A DNA stretch of 64,000 nt from Planococcus liqunii (GTDB taxonomy: Bacteria > Bacillota > Bacilli > Bacillales_A > Planococcaceae), in assembly GCF_030413595.1 (NCBI RefSeq), contig NZ_CP129238.1:2108001-2172000 (forward strand). The letters are read 5' to 3'. Under the pieces are notes generated by a model. That model was given only the letters and a program-made list of their open reading frames with translations. It did not search any database and had not been told where the DNA came from. Every line of letters begins with the position of its first letter. Within the stretch, counting starts at the first letter, position 1. Positions 42,110 to 50,329 of the stretch are shown here, one piece after another. Made by a program: the position numbers and the translations under genes.

Positions 42110-43540
42110 ATGAAAAAAATCGGGATGGTTTTATTATACTTCTTTATTTTGTGCTTATCGGGATACTTCTATTCCGCTCATCTCCATGATACCACTGCAG
42201 AAGTGCACCAGCGGCTCTTGCCCATCAAAATCAAAACGGTAAAACCAGGGACAGACGAAATGGAACTGCAGCAGCTTGTGGAAAATGCAAACCAAAAAGG
42301 AGACATTCTTACCATTGCCGGCATGCAGCACAGCCAAGGCGGGCAGACGGTGTATCCCGATGGCATCATGGTCGATATGAAGCCGTACAATCAAATACTC
42401 GAAGTCAATGAAGACGCCAAGACAGTAACCGTTCAAAGTGGAGCCACATGGGCGGATATTCAGGAAGCGGTCAATCCGTATGGCCTGTCGCTGAAAGTCA
42501 GCCAGTCGCAAAACATTTTTACCGTCGGCGGCTCCTTGAGCGTCAATGCCCATGGCCTGGACATCCGCCACGGCGGCTTGTCGGATACGGTATTGTCGAT
42601 GCGCGTTCTGACTGCCGACGGAGAGATCCGGAACTTGAGCCCGACAGAAAATAAAGAGCTGTTTTATGCAGTGATTAGCGGATATGGCTTGTTTGGCATC
42701 ATTATGGATGTGACTTTAAAGCTTACCGAAGACGAGCTGTATGTCACGGAAACCCAAAGCATGGATTTCCGGGATTATCCGGCATATTTCAAAGAACAAG
42801 TGAAAGGGAATCCGGAAGCCAAAATGCATTTGGCCCGGCTTTCCATTGCACCGGAATCGCTGCTGGAAGAAATGTATGCCATCACGTATGAGACGGCTCC
42901 GGACCAAAGCAAGCTTCCTGAGCACAACCAGTTGAAAACGGAAAACCTCGTGGCGGTGCCGAAGTTTTTCCTCGGACTGTCACGCATCAATGATGCCGGA
43001 AAAGAAACATTTTGGAAGACCCAGAAAACGTATACGGAAGGGATAGACGGGAAGCACGTTTCAAGAAACAACGTCATGCGATCAGACTCGGAATTCATGG
43101 AATACGACAATAGCCGGAAAACGGAAGTGCTTCAGGAATATTTCGTTCCCGTCGATGAATTTGAATCGTATATTCCCGAACTGAAAGCCATTTTGGAAGC
43201 CCATCCTGATTTCAACCTATTGAATGTCACCGTCCGCTACGTCGGCAAAAATGACAATGCCGTTTTGTCGTATGCCAAAGAAGATATGTTTTCTTTGGTG
43301 CTGCTCATCAACCAAGGAACCGACCCGGAAAGTGTGGCAGATACTCGGGAAATCGTGCAGGAAATGATTGATGTAACACTCGCCCATCGCGGCAGTTATT
43401 ATTTGCCTTATTTCGGCTATCCGACCAAAGCGCAAATGCAGAAAGCGTATCCGAGAACCGATGAATTCTTCGAGCTGAAAGACCGCTACGATCCGGACCA
43501 CCGTTTCAAAAATCTGTTTTATGAGGAGTATCGGCCATGA
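42110..43540 (+). CDS. Membrane-anchored FAD-binding oxidoreductase
   Basis: 476 residues. An N-terminal membrane segment (about 3-22) is followed by a PCMH/FAD_binding_4 domain (TVQSGATWADIQEAVNPYGL, VGGSLSVNAHGLDIRHGGL) and a C-terminal substrate domain like that of sugar-lactone oxidases (ending DRYDPDHRFKNLFYEEY). The His that covalently binds FAD in some relatives cannot be confirmed. It probably oxidises a sugar or lactone at the membrane. The MFS gene overlaps its stop by 4 bases, and an XRE gene is divergent. Confidence 0.88.
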   Translation: MKKIGMVLLYFFILCLSGYFYSAHLHDTTAEVHQRLLPIKIKTVKPGTDEMELQQLVENANQKGDILTIAGMQHSQGGQTVYPDGIMVDMKPYNQILEVNEDAKTVTVQSGATWADIQEAVNPYGLSLKVSQSQNIFTVGGSLSVNAHGLDIRHGGLSDTVLSMRVLTADGEIRNLSPTENKELFYAVISGYGLFGIIMDVTLKLTEDELYVTETQSMDFRDYPAYFKEQVKGNPEAKMHLARLSIAPESLLEEMYAITYETAPDQSKLPEHNQLKTENLVAVPKFFLGLSRINDAGKETFWKTQKTYTEGIDGKHVSRNNVMRSDSEFMEYDNSRKTEVLQEYFVPVDEFESYIPELKAILEAHPDFNLLNVTVRYVGKNDNAVLSYAKEDMFSLVLLINQGTDPESVADTREIVQEMIDVTLAHRGSYYLPYFGYPTKAQMQKAYPRTDEFFELKDRYDPDHRFKNLFYEEYRP

Positions 43541-44085
43541 ATTATAAACGTTTCATCTATTATCAAGGCACCATCGGCATGGCGTCCAGCATGATTTTCC
43601 CGTTTTATATTCTGCTAATCAAAAATGTCGGAAACAGCTACGCACAATTCGGCTGGGCCTATGGGCTGTTTGCGCTGACAGCGGCGCTGTGCTATCCGCT
43701 GATTGGGAAATACGCAGACCGCGTCGGCGACAAGACTTTGTTAAATATCTATTCCTGGGGAATGGCAATCCTTCTCCTTTGTTTCCCTTTGGCCACTGAA
43801 GTTTATCATGTCTACATCCTGCAGGTGCTGATGGGCGTACTTGGGGCAGTCCAAAAAAACTCAGAAAAAACCGTACTGGCGCGCTATGTAACAAAAGAAT
43901 TGGCCGGCACCCAAATCGGACGCTATCATGTATGGACGTCCATTGCGGCAGCCATTGCAGTGATTGGCACCGGATACCTCGTCGACTTCCTGACGATTGC
44001 CACGATTTTTTACATTGCTTCTCTTGTCTACGCCTGGAGTGGGATACAGTTAATGAAATTGAAGGAAACTGGAGCGGAAATTTGA
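43537..44085 (+). CDS. Half-size MFS transporter
   Basis: 182 residues with about six helices, half of a normal 12-helix MFS protein. The MFS signature between helices 2 and 3 is present (GKYADRVGDK, matching G-x3-D-R-x-G-x-(K/R)). The frame ends naturally after helix 6 and no second half follows, because the next 240 bp contain only repeats and a terminator. It overlaps the FAD oxidase gene by 4 bases (ATGA). It might dimerise, or be a fossil half. Confidence 0.85.
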   Translation: MNYKRFIYYQGTIGMASSMIFPFYILLIKNVGNSYAQFGWAYGLFALTAALCYPLIGKYADRVGDKTLLNIYSWGMAILLLCFPLATEVYHVYILQVLMGVLGAVQKNSEKTVLARYVTKELAGTQIGRYHVWTSIAAAIAVIGTGYLVDFLTIATIFYIASLVYAWSGIQLMKLKETGAEI

Positions 44086-44126
44086 GTTTTCTTCATACTC
44101 AGCGTTGTCAATCGCCTCGATTTTTA

Positions 44127-44223
44127 GAAATACGACCAGAAGTTTCTGAAATACGACCAGCAGTCGCAAATTTACGACCAGATGTCACCGAAATACGATC
44201 AGTAACGCCGAAAATACGATTCA
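44127..44223. repeat. 21-bp tandem repeat, about five copies
   Basis: TACGACCAG or a variant recurs at 44131, 44152, 44173, 44194 and 44215, exactly every 21 bases, within the longer unit GAAATACGACCAG plus 8 variable bases. Because 21 is a multiple of three, the array reads as seven-residue repeats (EIRPEVS, EIRPAVA, NLRPDVT) in one frame. There is no start or ribosome binding site for that frame, so I take it as an intergenic minisatellite. Confidence 0.85.
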
Positions 44224-44262
44224 TAAGCGAAAATTGGCTAATAATAAGAAGTGCCGGCATAT

Positions 44263-44301
44263 TAAAAAAGGAGGAACTTGCAGCCAAGTCCCTCCTTTTT
44301 T
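44263..44301. terminator. Bidirectional terminator
   Basis: AAAAAAGGAGG-AACTTG pairs with CAAGT-CCTCCTTTTTT around a 4-base loop. It lies between the convergent MFS and signal-peptidase-like genes. Confidence 0.85.
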
Positions 44302-44324
44302 AACAGTGGTTCGAATCCACTAGC

Positions 44325-45125
44325 TCATTTTACATACCCCATTACTTCTCCTTCAATTTCAGAAAGCAGAAGCGTTTCCTGGCTGCCTCTAAACCAATCA
44401 TCGCCCGCGACAAACACTTCATCTTCAGCCAGTCGGAATGCAGGTGTCGTCTGTGAAAAGATTTCTTTCATCGATCCGACATTCTGTTCAGCCCCTTGCG
44501 CTTTCAGGGCGGCGACGTATTCCTCAAGAGACCCGATGCCCATCCGATTTGCCTTGCCATAAAAAGTATCCAGCCGCTGGCCATCGACATAGACTTGCCC
44601 TTCCTTGATTTCGATTGTTTCCCCCGGAAGCCCGATTATTCGGGAGACGGTCTTCTTTTTCCCATCAAATGCTTCCATTTTATAGACAATCACATCTCCT
44701 CTGGAAACGGATTTGTCTTCATAAGCTTGCGGATCAATCAATAAAGGATAAACAGTGTATTCATGATTCCCCCGGTCCATCGCATCATACTTAAAGTTCA
44801 GGATTTCCATCGGCGTATCGTATTCCGTAAAAAAAGCAATTTCTGTCTCCGTGCCGAGATCCGTCAGGACAGCAGTTTCCGGCTGGCCGAAATTTGTATT
44901 TTGCGGTTCAGGCTCACCTTTATTCAAATTCAGCACTAAAAATACGCTGATAGCTGACAGGAGAAGCACAAAGACGGCGACGTATTTAATGGGGCTCTTT
45001 CTTTTAGAAGAAGCTTCTACCTGATTAACATTTTTGATTTCCATTCTTATCTTTTGTTTCAAGGACTCCTTGAACCGGGGATTGCTTCCGATAAACGCAT
45101 CCATCTCTCGCTTAAGCTTGTTCAT
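44325..45125 (-). CDS. Probable anti-sigma factor with catalytically dead signal-peptidase-I fold
   Basis: 266 residues. The cytoplasmic N-terminus (about 1-48) is charged and helical (MDAFIGSNPRFKESLKQKIR); a membrane helix follows (about 50-68), then an extracytoplasmic domain with the S26 layout. Box D reads VSRIIGLPGETIEI, where the catalytic Lys (VKR in SipS) is Ser. Box B reads YDAMDRGN, where the catalytic Ser (GDSMxPT) is Ala. Box E is retained as VAGDDWFRGSQET. The fold is kept but the Ser-Lys dyad is gone. The start follows AGGAGGGG by 7 bases and lies 13 bases after the sigma factor gene. Regulation of that sigma factor is inferred from position and topology. Confidence 0.8.
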   Translation of the reverse strand: MNKLKREMDAFIGSNPRFKESLKQKIRMEIKNVNQVEASSKRKSPIKYVAVFVLLLSAISVFLVLNLNKGEPEPQNTNFGQPETAVLTDLGTETEIAFFTEYDTPMEILNFKYDAMDRGNHEYTVYPLLIDPQAYEDKSVSRGDVIVYKMEAFDGKKKTVSRIIGLPGETIEIKEGQVYVDGQRLDTFYGKANRMGIGSLEEYVAALKAQGAEQNVGSMKEIFSQTTPAFRLAEDEVFVAGDDWFRGSQETLLLSEIEGEVMGYVK

Positions 45126-45138
45126 CCTGAAACCCCTC

Positions 45139-45652
45139 CTATTCGCTTGCATCGACTTGGTCTTTCAACAGCTTCTTCGCTCTTCTCAACCTCGTTTTGA
45201 CTGTGTTCTCCGGGCAGTTCAGCAACCGGCTGATTTCTTTCGTCGCGAATTCCTGGTAATAGTATAGAAGGACGGCTTCCCGGTATTTAATTGGAAGCCC
45301 CAATACTTTTCTTGTTAAATTGGCTTGTTCCGCTCGGACTTCCACATTTTCTTCATGAGACTTTCTTCCTGACAGCATCCGTGAATAAAGCCCGCTTATT
45401 TTTCCAGCTTCTCAAATGGTCATGGCATTTATTGATGGTTATTTTGGAAAGGTACGTTCTCAGGGAGGATCGCTTATCAAACTGATGGGACTTTTGATAA
45501 TAAGATAGGAAGACTTCCTGCACAATGTCCTCGGCAGCCTGCCAATCCTTGACGTAAAAATAAGCCAGGCGAATCAATTCTTCGCCGCAGTTGTCCATAA
45601 TCTTTTCCATCTGCTCATCGCTTATTTCAGATTCGCGTATGTCTCTAGCCAC
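45139..45652 (-). pseudogene. ECF-type sigma factor, split by a frameshift
   Basis: Two overlapping frames on the minus strand. 45353-45652 encodes region 2 (99 residues, with AYFYVKDWQAAEDIVQEVFL); 45139-45378 encodes region 4 (79 residues, with LGLPIKYREAVLLYYYQEFA and LLNCPENTVKTRLRRAKKLL). They are offset by one base and overlap between 45353 and about 45410. Loss of one A from AAAAA near 45404, or of the G in AAAGTCTC near 45360, would fuse them into a normal ~170-residue sigma. A two-subunit sigma like SigO/RsoA is conceivable, but the second frame lacks a ribosome binding site. GTG start with GGGGAGG upstream. Confidence 0.8.
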
Positions 45653-45683
45653 AGTCCCATCCTCCCCTTTTCTTTATACTTCG

Positions 45684-45712
45684 TAGACGTAAGATTTTTA
45701 GGAATAGTTTCA
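45684..45712 (-). promoter_or_regulatory. ECF-sigma promoter (autoregulatory)
   Basis: On the minus strand TGAAAC, 17 bases, CGTCTA, located 32-60 bases upstream of the sigma factor start. It matches the general ECF consensus TGAAAC-N16/17-CGTC, so the sigma factor probably activates its own operon. Confidence 0.75.
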
Positions 45713-46079
45713 TTTTAAAATTCCACTTCACGTATAGTCATTTATAAAAGTAAAAAAGAAGCTTTTTACAAAGTTTCATTCCTTTAATCATGTAAGCATA
45801 TATTTTATTTTAAAGAATTTGCGTTTCTTTTCCGCTTCTCTTTAAGCCTTCAAAAGCCTCGTATTAATAGCGATGATCACTATACTCCGACTCCTGAAAA
45901 CAGCACCAATTGCCGGACGGATCACTCCCTCATAGCGTAATGACGCCAACAGAAAAAAATCATAAAAATACAATGCCCCCTTTAAGAGCCGCCCCAAATA
46001 TGCAGTTTGGCGTTTTTCGTTTAACGGAAGGGCAAACGGGAAGAGGTATTAAAGAAAACTAAAAAATGGAGGTTTTAAT
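45713..46079. other. Intergenic region
   Basis: About 370 bp without a gene, AT-rich then of mixed composition. It must contain the promoter of the Cys-rich protein gene on the plus strand. I found no clear copper-repressor palindrome. A short inverted repeat (CCAAATATGCAGTTTGG) lies near 45992. Confidence 0.4.
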
Positions 46080-46412
46080 ATGGCTCATGATCAGCATCAG
46101 GAACTCATCCAAATTTTGCACGAGTGCGTTGCGGCGTGCAACCACTGTTTTGACGCTTGCCTGCAGGAGGAAGACGTGAAAATGATGGTTCAGTGCATCC
46201 GCTTGGACCGGGAATGTGCAGAGATCTGCGCCTTTTTGGAACAGACAATTTCCAGAAATTCACCGTTTGTAACGGAACTGGCCAGAGTATGCGCTGCAAT
46301 TTGTGATGCATGCGGCGACGAATGTGCGAAGCACGCAGACCACCACGACCATTGCAAACAGTGTGCGGAGGCTTGCCGCAAATGTGCAGAAGCTTGCCGC
46401 AATATCGCGTAG
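46080..46412 (+). CDS. Cys-rich four-helix copper-binding protein (Csp-like)
   Basis: 110 residues, very rich in Cys and His, arranged at helical spacing (HECVAACNHCFDACLQEE, then CIRLDRECAEICAF, CAAICDACGDECAKHADHH, CKQCAEACRKCAEACR). This is the DUF326/Csp copper-storage pattern, where a four-helix bundle is lined with Cys that bind Cu(I). It has no signal peptide, so it is a cytosolic Csp3-type store. AATGGAGG precedes the ATG. A strong terminator follows. Confidence 0.93.
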   Translation: MAHDQHQELIQILHECVAACNHCFDACLQEEDVKMMVQCIRLDRECAEICAFLEQTISRNSPFVTELARVCAAICDACGDECAKHADHHDHCKQCAEACRKCAEACRNIA

Positions 46413-46421
46413 CTCCAATAG

Positions 46422-46449
46422 GCCCGCTGGAAGAAGTTCTTCCAGCGGG
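46422..46449 (+). terminator. Terminator of the Cys-rich protein gene
   Basis: CCCGCTGGAAGAA pairs with TTCTTCCAGCGGG, then TCTTTTCT. Strong GC-rich stem 8-9 bases after the stop codon. Confidence 0.85.
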
Positions 46450-46676
46450 TCTTTTCTATTTTCTCCACGCATCTAAAAATGCCTGAGAACTTAAACTTTA
46501 TCCCACTTCTCAAATTTTTTTCATAACTTACTATCTTCCTCATAGCGAATCGGATAAACTAAAGATACATGGTAATATATGCCTTTTCTATTTTATTCGC
46601 AAATTAGCAATTGATCATTTTTCGTGTTTTTCCATTAGACCGCCACGCTTTATTTACCGAAGGGAGATCTTTAGTT

Positions 46677-49097
46677 ATGAAGTACTTTTCAGAAGAAAAA
46701 GGCCAGCATATTCTGGCTTCTACCGCTCTTTTTGACTTGATCAAAGACCCAGTTTTTTTGATGGAGAAAGACGCTGATTCCTTTCGCTATACTTATGTAA
46801 ATCCATCCGCTTTGGCACTTATGCCAACACAGGATCTTATTGGCAAACGCATCGAAGAAGTGCTGTCGCCGGAGCAAAGCCGCAATGTCATTCACTTCCA
46901 TCAGAAAGCCCAATCCACAAAGAGATCGATAGAATTTATGGAAGGAATTGAGACGGAACACGGTGAGTTTATCGGCGAGACCGTATTGAATCCGATCATT
47001 GCAGAAAACGGGGAATGCCGCTACATACTCGCTGTCATCAGAGATGCTACGGAACGGGAACTAAAAGAACGGGCGCTGCAAAGAACGCAGAGAGAAATTG
47101 AAATTGAACGAAAAAGATTGAATTCGCTAATCGAAAACAATGCGAATGCGGTATTTGAGTTTGACCACAATAAAATTTTCATCCGCAGCAATCCGATGGT
47201 GACCGAGGCCATTGGCTTCAGCGAAGAAGAACTGCTCGGCAAATCCATTGTCGGCTTGGTGCACGAGTCTTGCCTGGAAAATACGTTATGGCATTTTGAC
47301 AAAGCGCTGGAAGGCAGTTCCGTTGAATTTGAAACAGCTGTTTACACAAAAACAGAACAGCTGCTGCAATTTTACGTCAACACCATTCCCATTATGATTG
47401 ATGGAAGCGTAATCGGCGTCTATGCCATTGCTAAAGATATTACCGAACAAAAAGAAATGGAGCGTCTTCTAAGGGAAAGCGAACAACGGTACAAGTCCTT
47501 GTTTGACAACCATCCGCACGGCATTTTCACATTTGATCGAAACGGCATTTTAAAAAGCGGGAATGCCGGTGCAGAACAAATTACCGGCTATTTAATGGAA
47601 GAAATGCTGGTGCAGTCCTTTAAGCCGATCCTGCTGCAGTCTGAAATGGAAAAAATAAAGCACCATTTCTACAAAACGATTCATAATAAGCAGCCGGAAC
47701 GTTTCGAAATGGCTTTTCGCCATAAAAACGGCGAGCTGATCGACCTTCAAGCGATGAACATACCGATCATAGTCGATGAGCAATTGGTTGGATTACACGG
47801 CATCGTCACCGATGTGACGGAGATGAACCGTGCCCAAAAAGCATTGACTGAAACGAAAGAAGAGCTCGAAGTGTTCTGGAAAAATTCCACGGATCCTATT
47901 TTTTATATTGATACAAAAGGCGATATTCTGAAAGTAAACCCGGCATTTGAGGAAATCTTCGGTTTTACGGAAGAAGAAATGGTTTCGGGCAAAGGCACTA
48001 TTATTCCGCCGCACATGGTCAAAGACCAATTCGAGATTGTCGAAAGAATTCTGAACGGTGAAACGGTAAACTCTCATGACACCATCCGCATGACAAAATC
48101 TGGACGGCCGCTCAATATCATCTCTTCTTATACCCCGGTGCGAAATGCAGAGAAAGACATCATTGGAGCCACTATCATTTATAAAAATGTGACGGAACTT
48201 AAAAAAGCCGAAAAGGAACTGCAAAAAAGCCAGGAGAAATACAAGATCATAACCGAAAGCACGTTTGACATCATCACCTTGATCAACCTCTCCGGACTGA
48301 TTGAATACGTCTCGCCCGCCAACGAAAAAATATTGGGATATTCCGACCAAGTTTATATCGGCAGCCCCTTTACGATGAATGTCCATCCGGAAGATGCGTT
48401 CGATTTAATGGAAAGTGTGACATCGCTGGTTGACGGCGGAAAGCCGGCCACTATTGAAATTCGTTATTTGCATCAGGACGGCCATTATATCTGGATGGAA
48501 GTTTCCCCTACTCCCGTTATTGAAAACGGGCAAGTGAAACGCTTATTCACTATTGCCCGCGATATCACAGAGCGAAAGAGGCTTCAGGATAAGATTGCGA
48601 AAATGGCTTTTTACGATCATTTATCCGGCATCCCCAACCGAAGAACGTTTGATGACAAGCTGCAAAAAGCCATTGACCAAGCCAAACGTTCCGGCAAAAA
48701 AGTGGCCATCCTCATGCTCGACGGACGCAAATTCAAACAAATCAATGACCGCTTTGGCCACGATGCAGGAGATGCTGTCATCAAGGAAATGGCGAAACGG
48801 CTCCAAGCTTGTGTCCGCCCGATTGATACAGCGGCGCGCTTAGGCGGAGATGAAATGGGCGTGGTGATGCCTGAACTGGATTCAGAAGAAGAAGCCGAAA
48901 ACATGGCACAACGGATTTTAAAGTCCTTTGAAACGCCGCTGGTCTTCAATGGCTTTGAAATCAAAATAGGAGCAGGAATCGGCATTTCCCTTTACCCTGG
49001 CCACACGCTAAACGAAAAACAACTGATTAAATATGCGGACATGGCTTTATACGAAGCCAAAAAATCAGAGCAAGACGACTATAAAATTTACAAGTAA
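46677..49097 (+). CDS. Five-PAS diguanylate-cyclase-like protein
   Basis: 806 residues, soluble. Five PAS domains lie at about 20-130, 150-265, 275-395, 400-515 and 525-640, most with a PAC motif (DITEQKEMERLL, DVTEMNRAQKAL, DITERKRLQDK). A GGDEF domain follows (about 645-806). The active-site signature is RLGGDEMGVV, with Met for the usual Phe, and the first metal motif reads MLDGRKFKQINDRFGHDAGD. The inhibitory RxxD site (RPID) is present 5 residues before GGDEM. No EAL domain. It probably makes c-di-GMP in response to redox, light or ligand signals. GAAGGGAG lies before the chosen ATG. Confidence 0.92.
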   Translation: MKYFSEEKGQHILASTALFDLIKDPVFLMEKDADSFRYTYVNPSALALMPTQDLIGKRIEEVLSPEQSRNVIHFHQKAQSTKRSIEFMEGIETEHGEFIGETVLNPIIAENGECRYILAVIRDATERELKERALQRTQREIEIERKRLNSLIENNANAVFEFDHNKIFIRSNPMVTEAIGFSEEELLGKSIVGLVHESCLENTLWHFDKALEGSSVEFETAVYTKTEQLLQFYVNTIPIMIDGSVIGVYAIAKDITEQKEMERLLRESEQRYKSLFDNHPHGIFTFDRNGILKSGNAGAEQITGYLMEEMLVQSFKPILLQSEMEKIKHHFYKTIHNKQPERFEMAFRHKNGELIDLQAMNIPIIVDEQLVGLHGIVTDVTEMNRAQKALTETKEELEVFWKNSTDPIFYIDTKGDILKVNPAFEEIFGFTEEEMVSGKGTIIPPHMVKDQFEIVERILNGETVNSHDTIRMTKSGRPLNIISSYTPVRNAEKDIIGATIIYKNVTELKKAEKELQKSQEKYKIITESTFDIITLINLSGLIEYVSPANEKILGYSDQVYIGSPFTMNVHPEDAFDLMESVTSLVDGGKPATIEIRYLHQDGHYIWMEVSPTPVIENGQVKRLFTIARDITERKRLQDKIAKMAFYDHLSGIPNRRTFDDKLQKAIDQAKRSGKKVAILMLDGRKFKQINDRFGHDAGDAVIKEMAKRLQACVRPIDTAARLGGDEMGVVMPELDSEEEAENMAQRILKSFETPLVFNGFEIKIGAGIGISLYPGHTLNEKQLIKYADMALYEAKKSEQDDYKIYK

Positions 49098-49296
49098 CGC
49101 GCAAGGCTTTTCTTTGGCTGCTTCCTTTTCTATAGTTGCCTAAATTCAGCGGTTGCCGCTTTGATTGCTTCAAAAGCAGTTATCTTACTCTTTTTATAGC
49201 CATCTCATAGGAAATTGTGCAATCCTGCAGGTTATTGAAGCCGGCAGAACGGGTATAGCATATCCGAGACGTCAATTACACGGAGGAGGAAATCGC

Positions 49297-49773
49297 ATGG
49301 ACTCTGCTATTTGGTGGTACATAGCACTCGCAATAGTTGTGGTGGGGCTAATCATTGCAGGAATCGGAGTTTTCTTATTTATAAAAGGAATGAAAGAACC
49401 GATGAAAGAAATCAAAGGTTCAGCTGACAATTTAAAAGGGCGCATGGACAAGCTCAAACTGGAAACCTCGAGCCTGTCGCATACGGCAAATGAATTGAAA
49501 GAAGACATGCAAGTGAAATCCGAAAAAGTTACGGTGTTCGTGGACGCTGCTAAAGGCACAAAAAATTCAGTGCTCGATTTGAATTCAGCCGTCCGGACGC
49601 AGACAGTCAATATCGCGTCACGAGTGGATAACGACAGACAAAGCGTGGCCCAGGCCGATCAGTGGAGCGATACCGTCATCGGTTTACTCAACTTCTGGCA
49701 GGACCGCAAGGCTGCTAAAAAGAGCCAATCTGACCATTTGTTGATCCCTATTTCGGGCAAGCGCCCGCAATAA
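49297..49773 (+). CDS. DUF948-like membrane protein
   Basis: 158 residues. An N-terminal membrane helix (IALAIVVVGLIIAGIGVFLF) is followed by a coiled-coil-rich tail (KEIKGSADNLKGRMDKLKLE, then LSHTANELKEDM), the layout of the DUF948/YtxG-type envelope proteins of Bacillales. GGAGGAGG precedes the ATG by about 7 bases, and the 44 upstream in-frame codons have no ribosome binding site. Single gene with a terminator. Confidence 0.82.
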   Translation: MDSAIWWYIALAIVVVGLIIAGIGVFLFIKGMKEPMKEIKGSADNLKGRMDKLKLETSSLSHTANELKEDMQVKSEKVTVFVDAAKGTKNSVLDLNSAVRTQTVNIASRVDNDRQSVAQADQWSDTVIGLLNFWQDRKAAKKSQSDHLLIPISGKRPQ

Positions 49774-49788
49774 CAATAAAACAAGCAC

Positions 49789-49826
49789 ATTCAAAAAGGC
49801 AGCCCCAGGGCTGCCTTTTTGAATGC
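49789..49826. terminator. Bidirectional terminator
   Basis: CATTCAAAAAGGCAGCCC pairs with GGGCTGCCTTTTTGAATG around a 2-base centre. It lies between convergent genes. Confidence 0.9.
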
Positions 49827-49876
49827 GCTGATACGTATATTTTCAGTTAATAAAAATAGAGCTGTGGTCTTGGGAA

Positions 49877-50179
49877 TCAGAGATTTCTTTCCGACTGGCG
49901 GAACGCCGAAACAGCTGATTGCAATTCAATTTTTGCTTCGTCGACAAGTTTGCCGATCATTAAGTCGTGCTCTAATTCCGGTCGGTTATACTCAACATTC
50001 AATTCGATTTCTGAATCGTAAGGAGAATCGATCGCTGTTATTTTCACTAAACTCGTCAAATCGGTAAAGGTTTCATTATCGTTCCAGCCTTGAATCTCCA
50101 CTTCCCAAAAAGGAACGCCCTCTTCAGTCAGACCTTGGCCGATGCCGTCATCAAGTTCGATGTATTTCCAAAATTTCAT
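49877..50179 (-). CDS. Small conserved protein, GxxQGL/EVEIxGWND family (paralogue)
   Basis: 100-residue soluble protein, paralogue of the one at 20936-21217 (shared GIGQGLTEEGVPFWEVEIQG followed by WND, then TDL). No known domain. The start MKFWKYIELDDG aligns with that of the paralogue; a longer frame of 34 codons upstream is unsupported. The ribosome binding site is weak (GCGGGTAG). Confidence 0.72.
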   Translation of the reverse strand: MKFWKYIELDDGIGQGLTEEGVPFWEVEIQGWNDNETFTDLTSLVKITAIDSPYDSEIELNVEYNRPELEHDLMIGKLVDEAKIELQSAVSAFRQSERNL

Positions 50180-50329
50180 CAGACTACCCGCTTTCAAATG
50201 TTGTTGGTCACCTAGTGTCAAAGATAGCACAAACCCCAATATACCATACACCAAATCCAATAGTTGAGTTAATTTTGTCATTCTCCTAACTATTCATCCC
50301 GACACGATGAATTTCCTGCTTATAACCCG

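Noticed and set aside
43932..44303. 123-codon frame containing the EIRP repeats
   Set aside because: It starts inside the MFS gene in another frame, has no ribosome binding site and runs through a minisatellite and a terminator.
47793..48386. 197-codon minus-strand frame opposite the PAS protein
   Set aside because: Shadow of the PAS domains; no ribosome binding site and no protein-like pattern.
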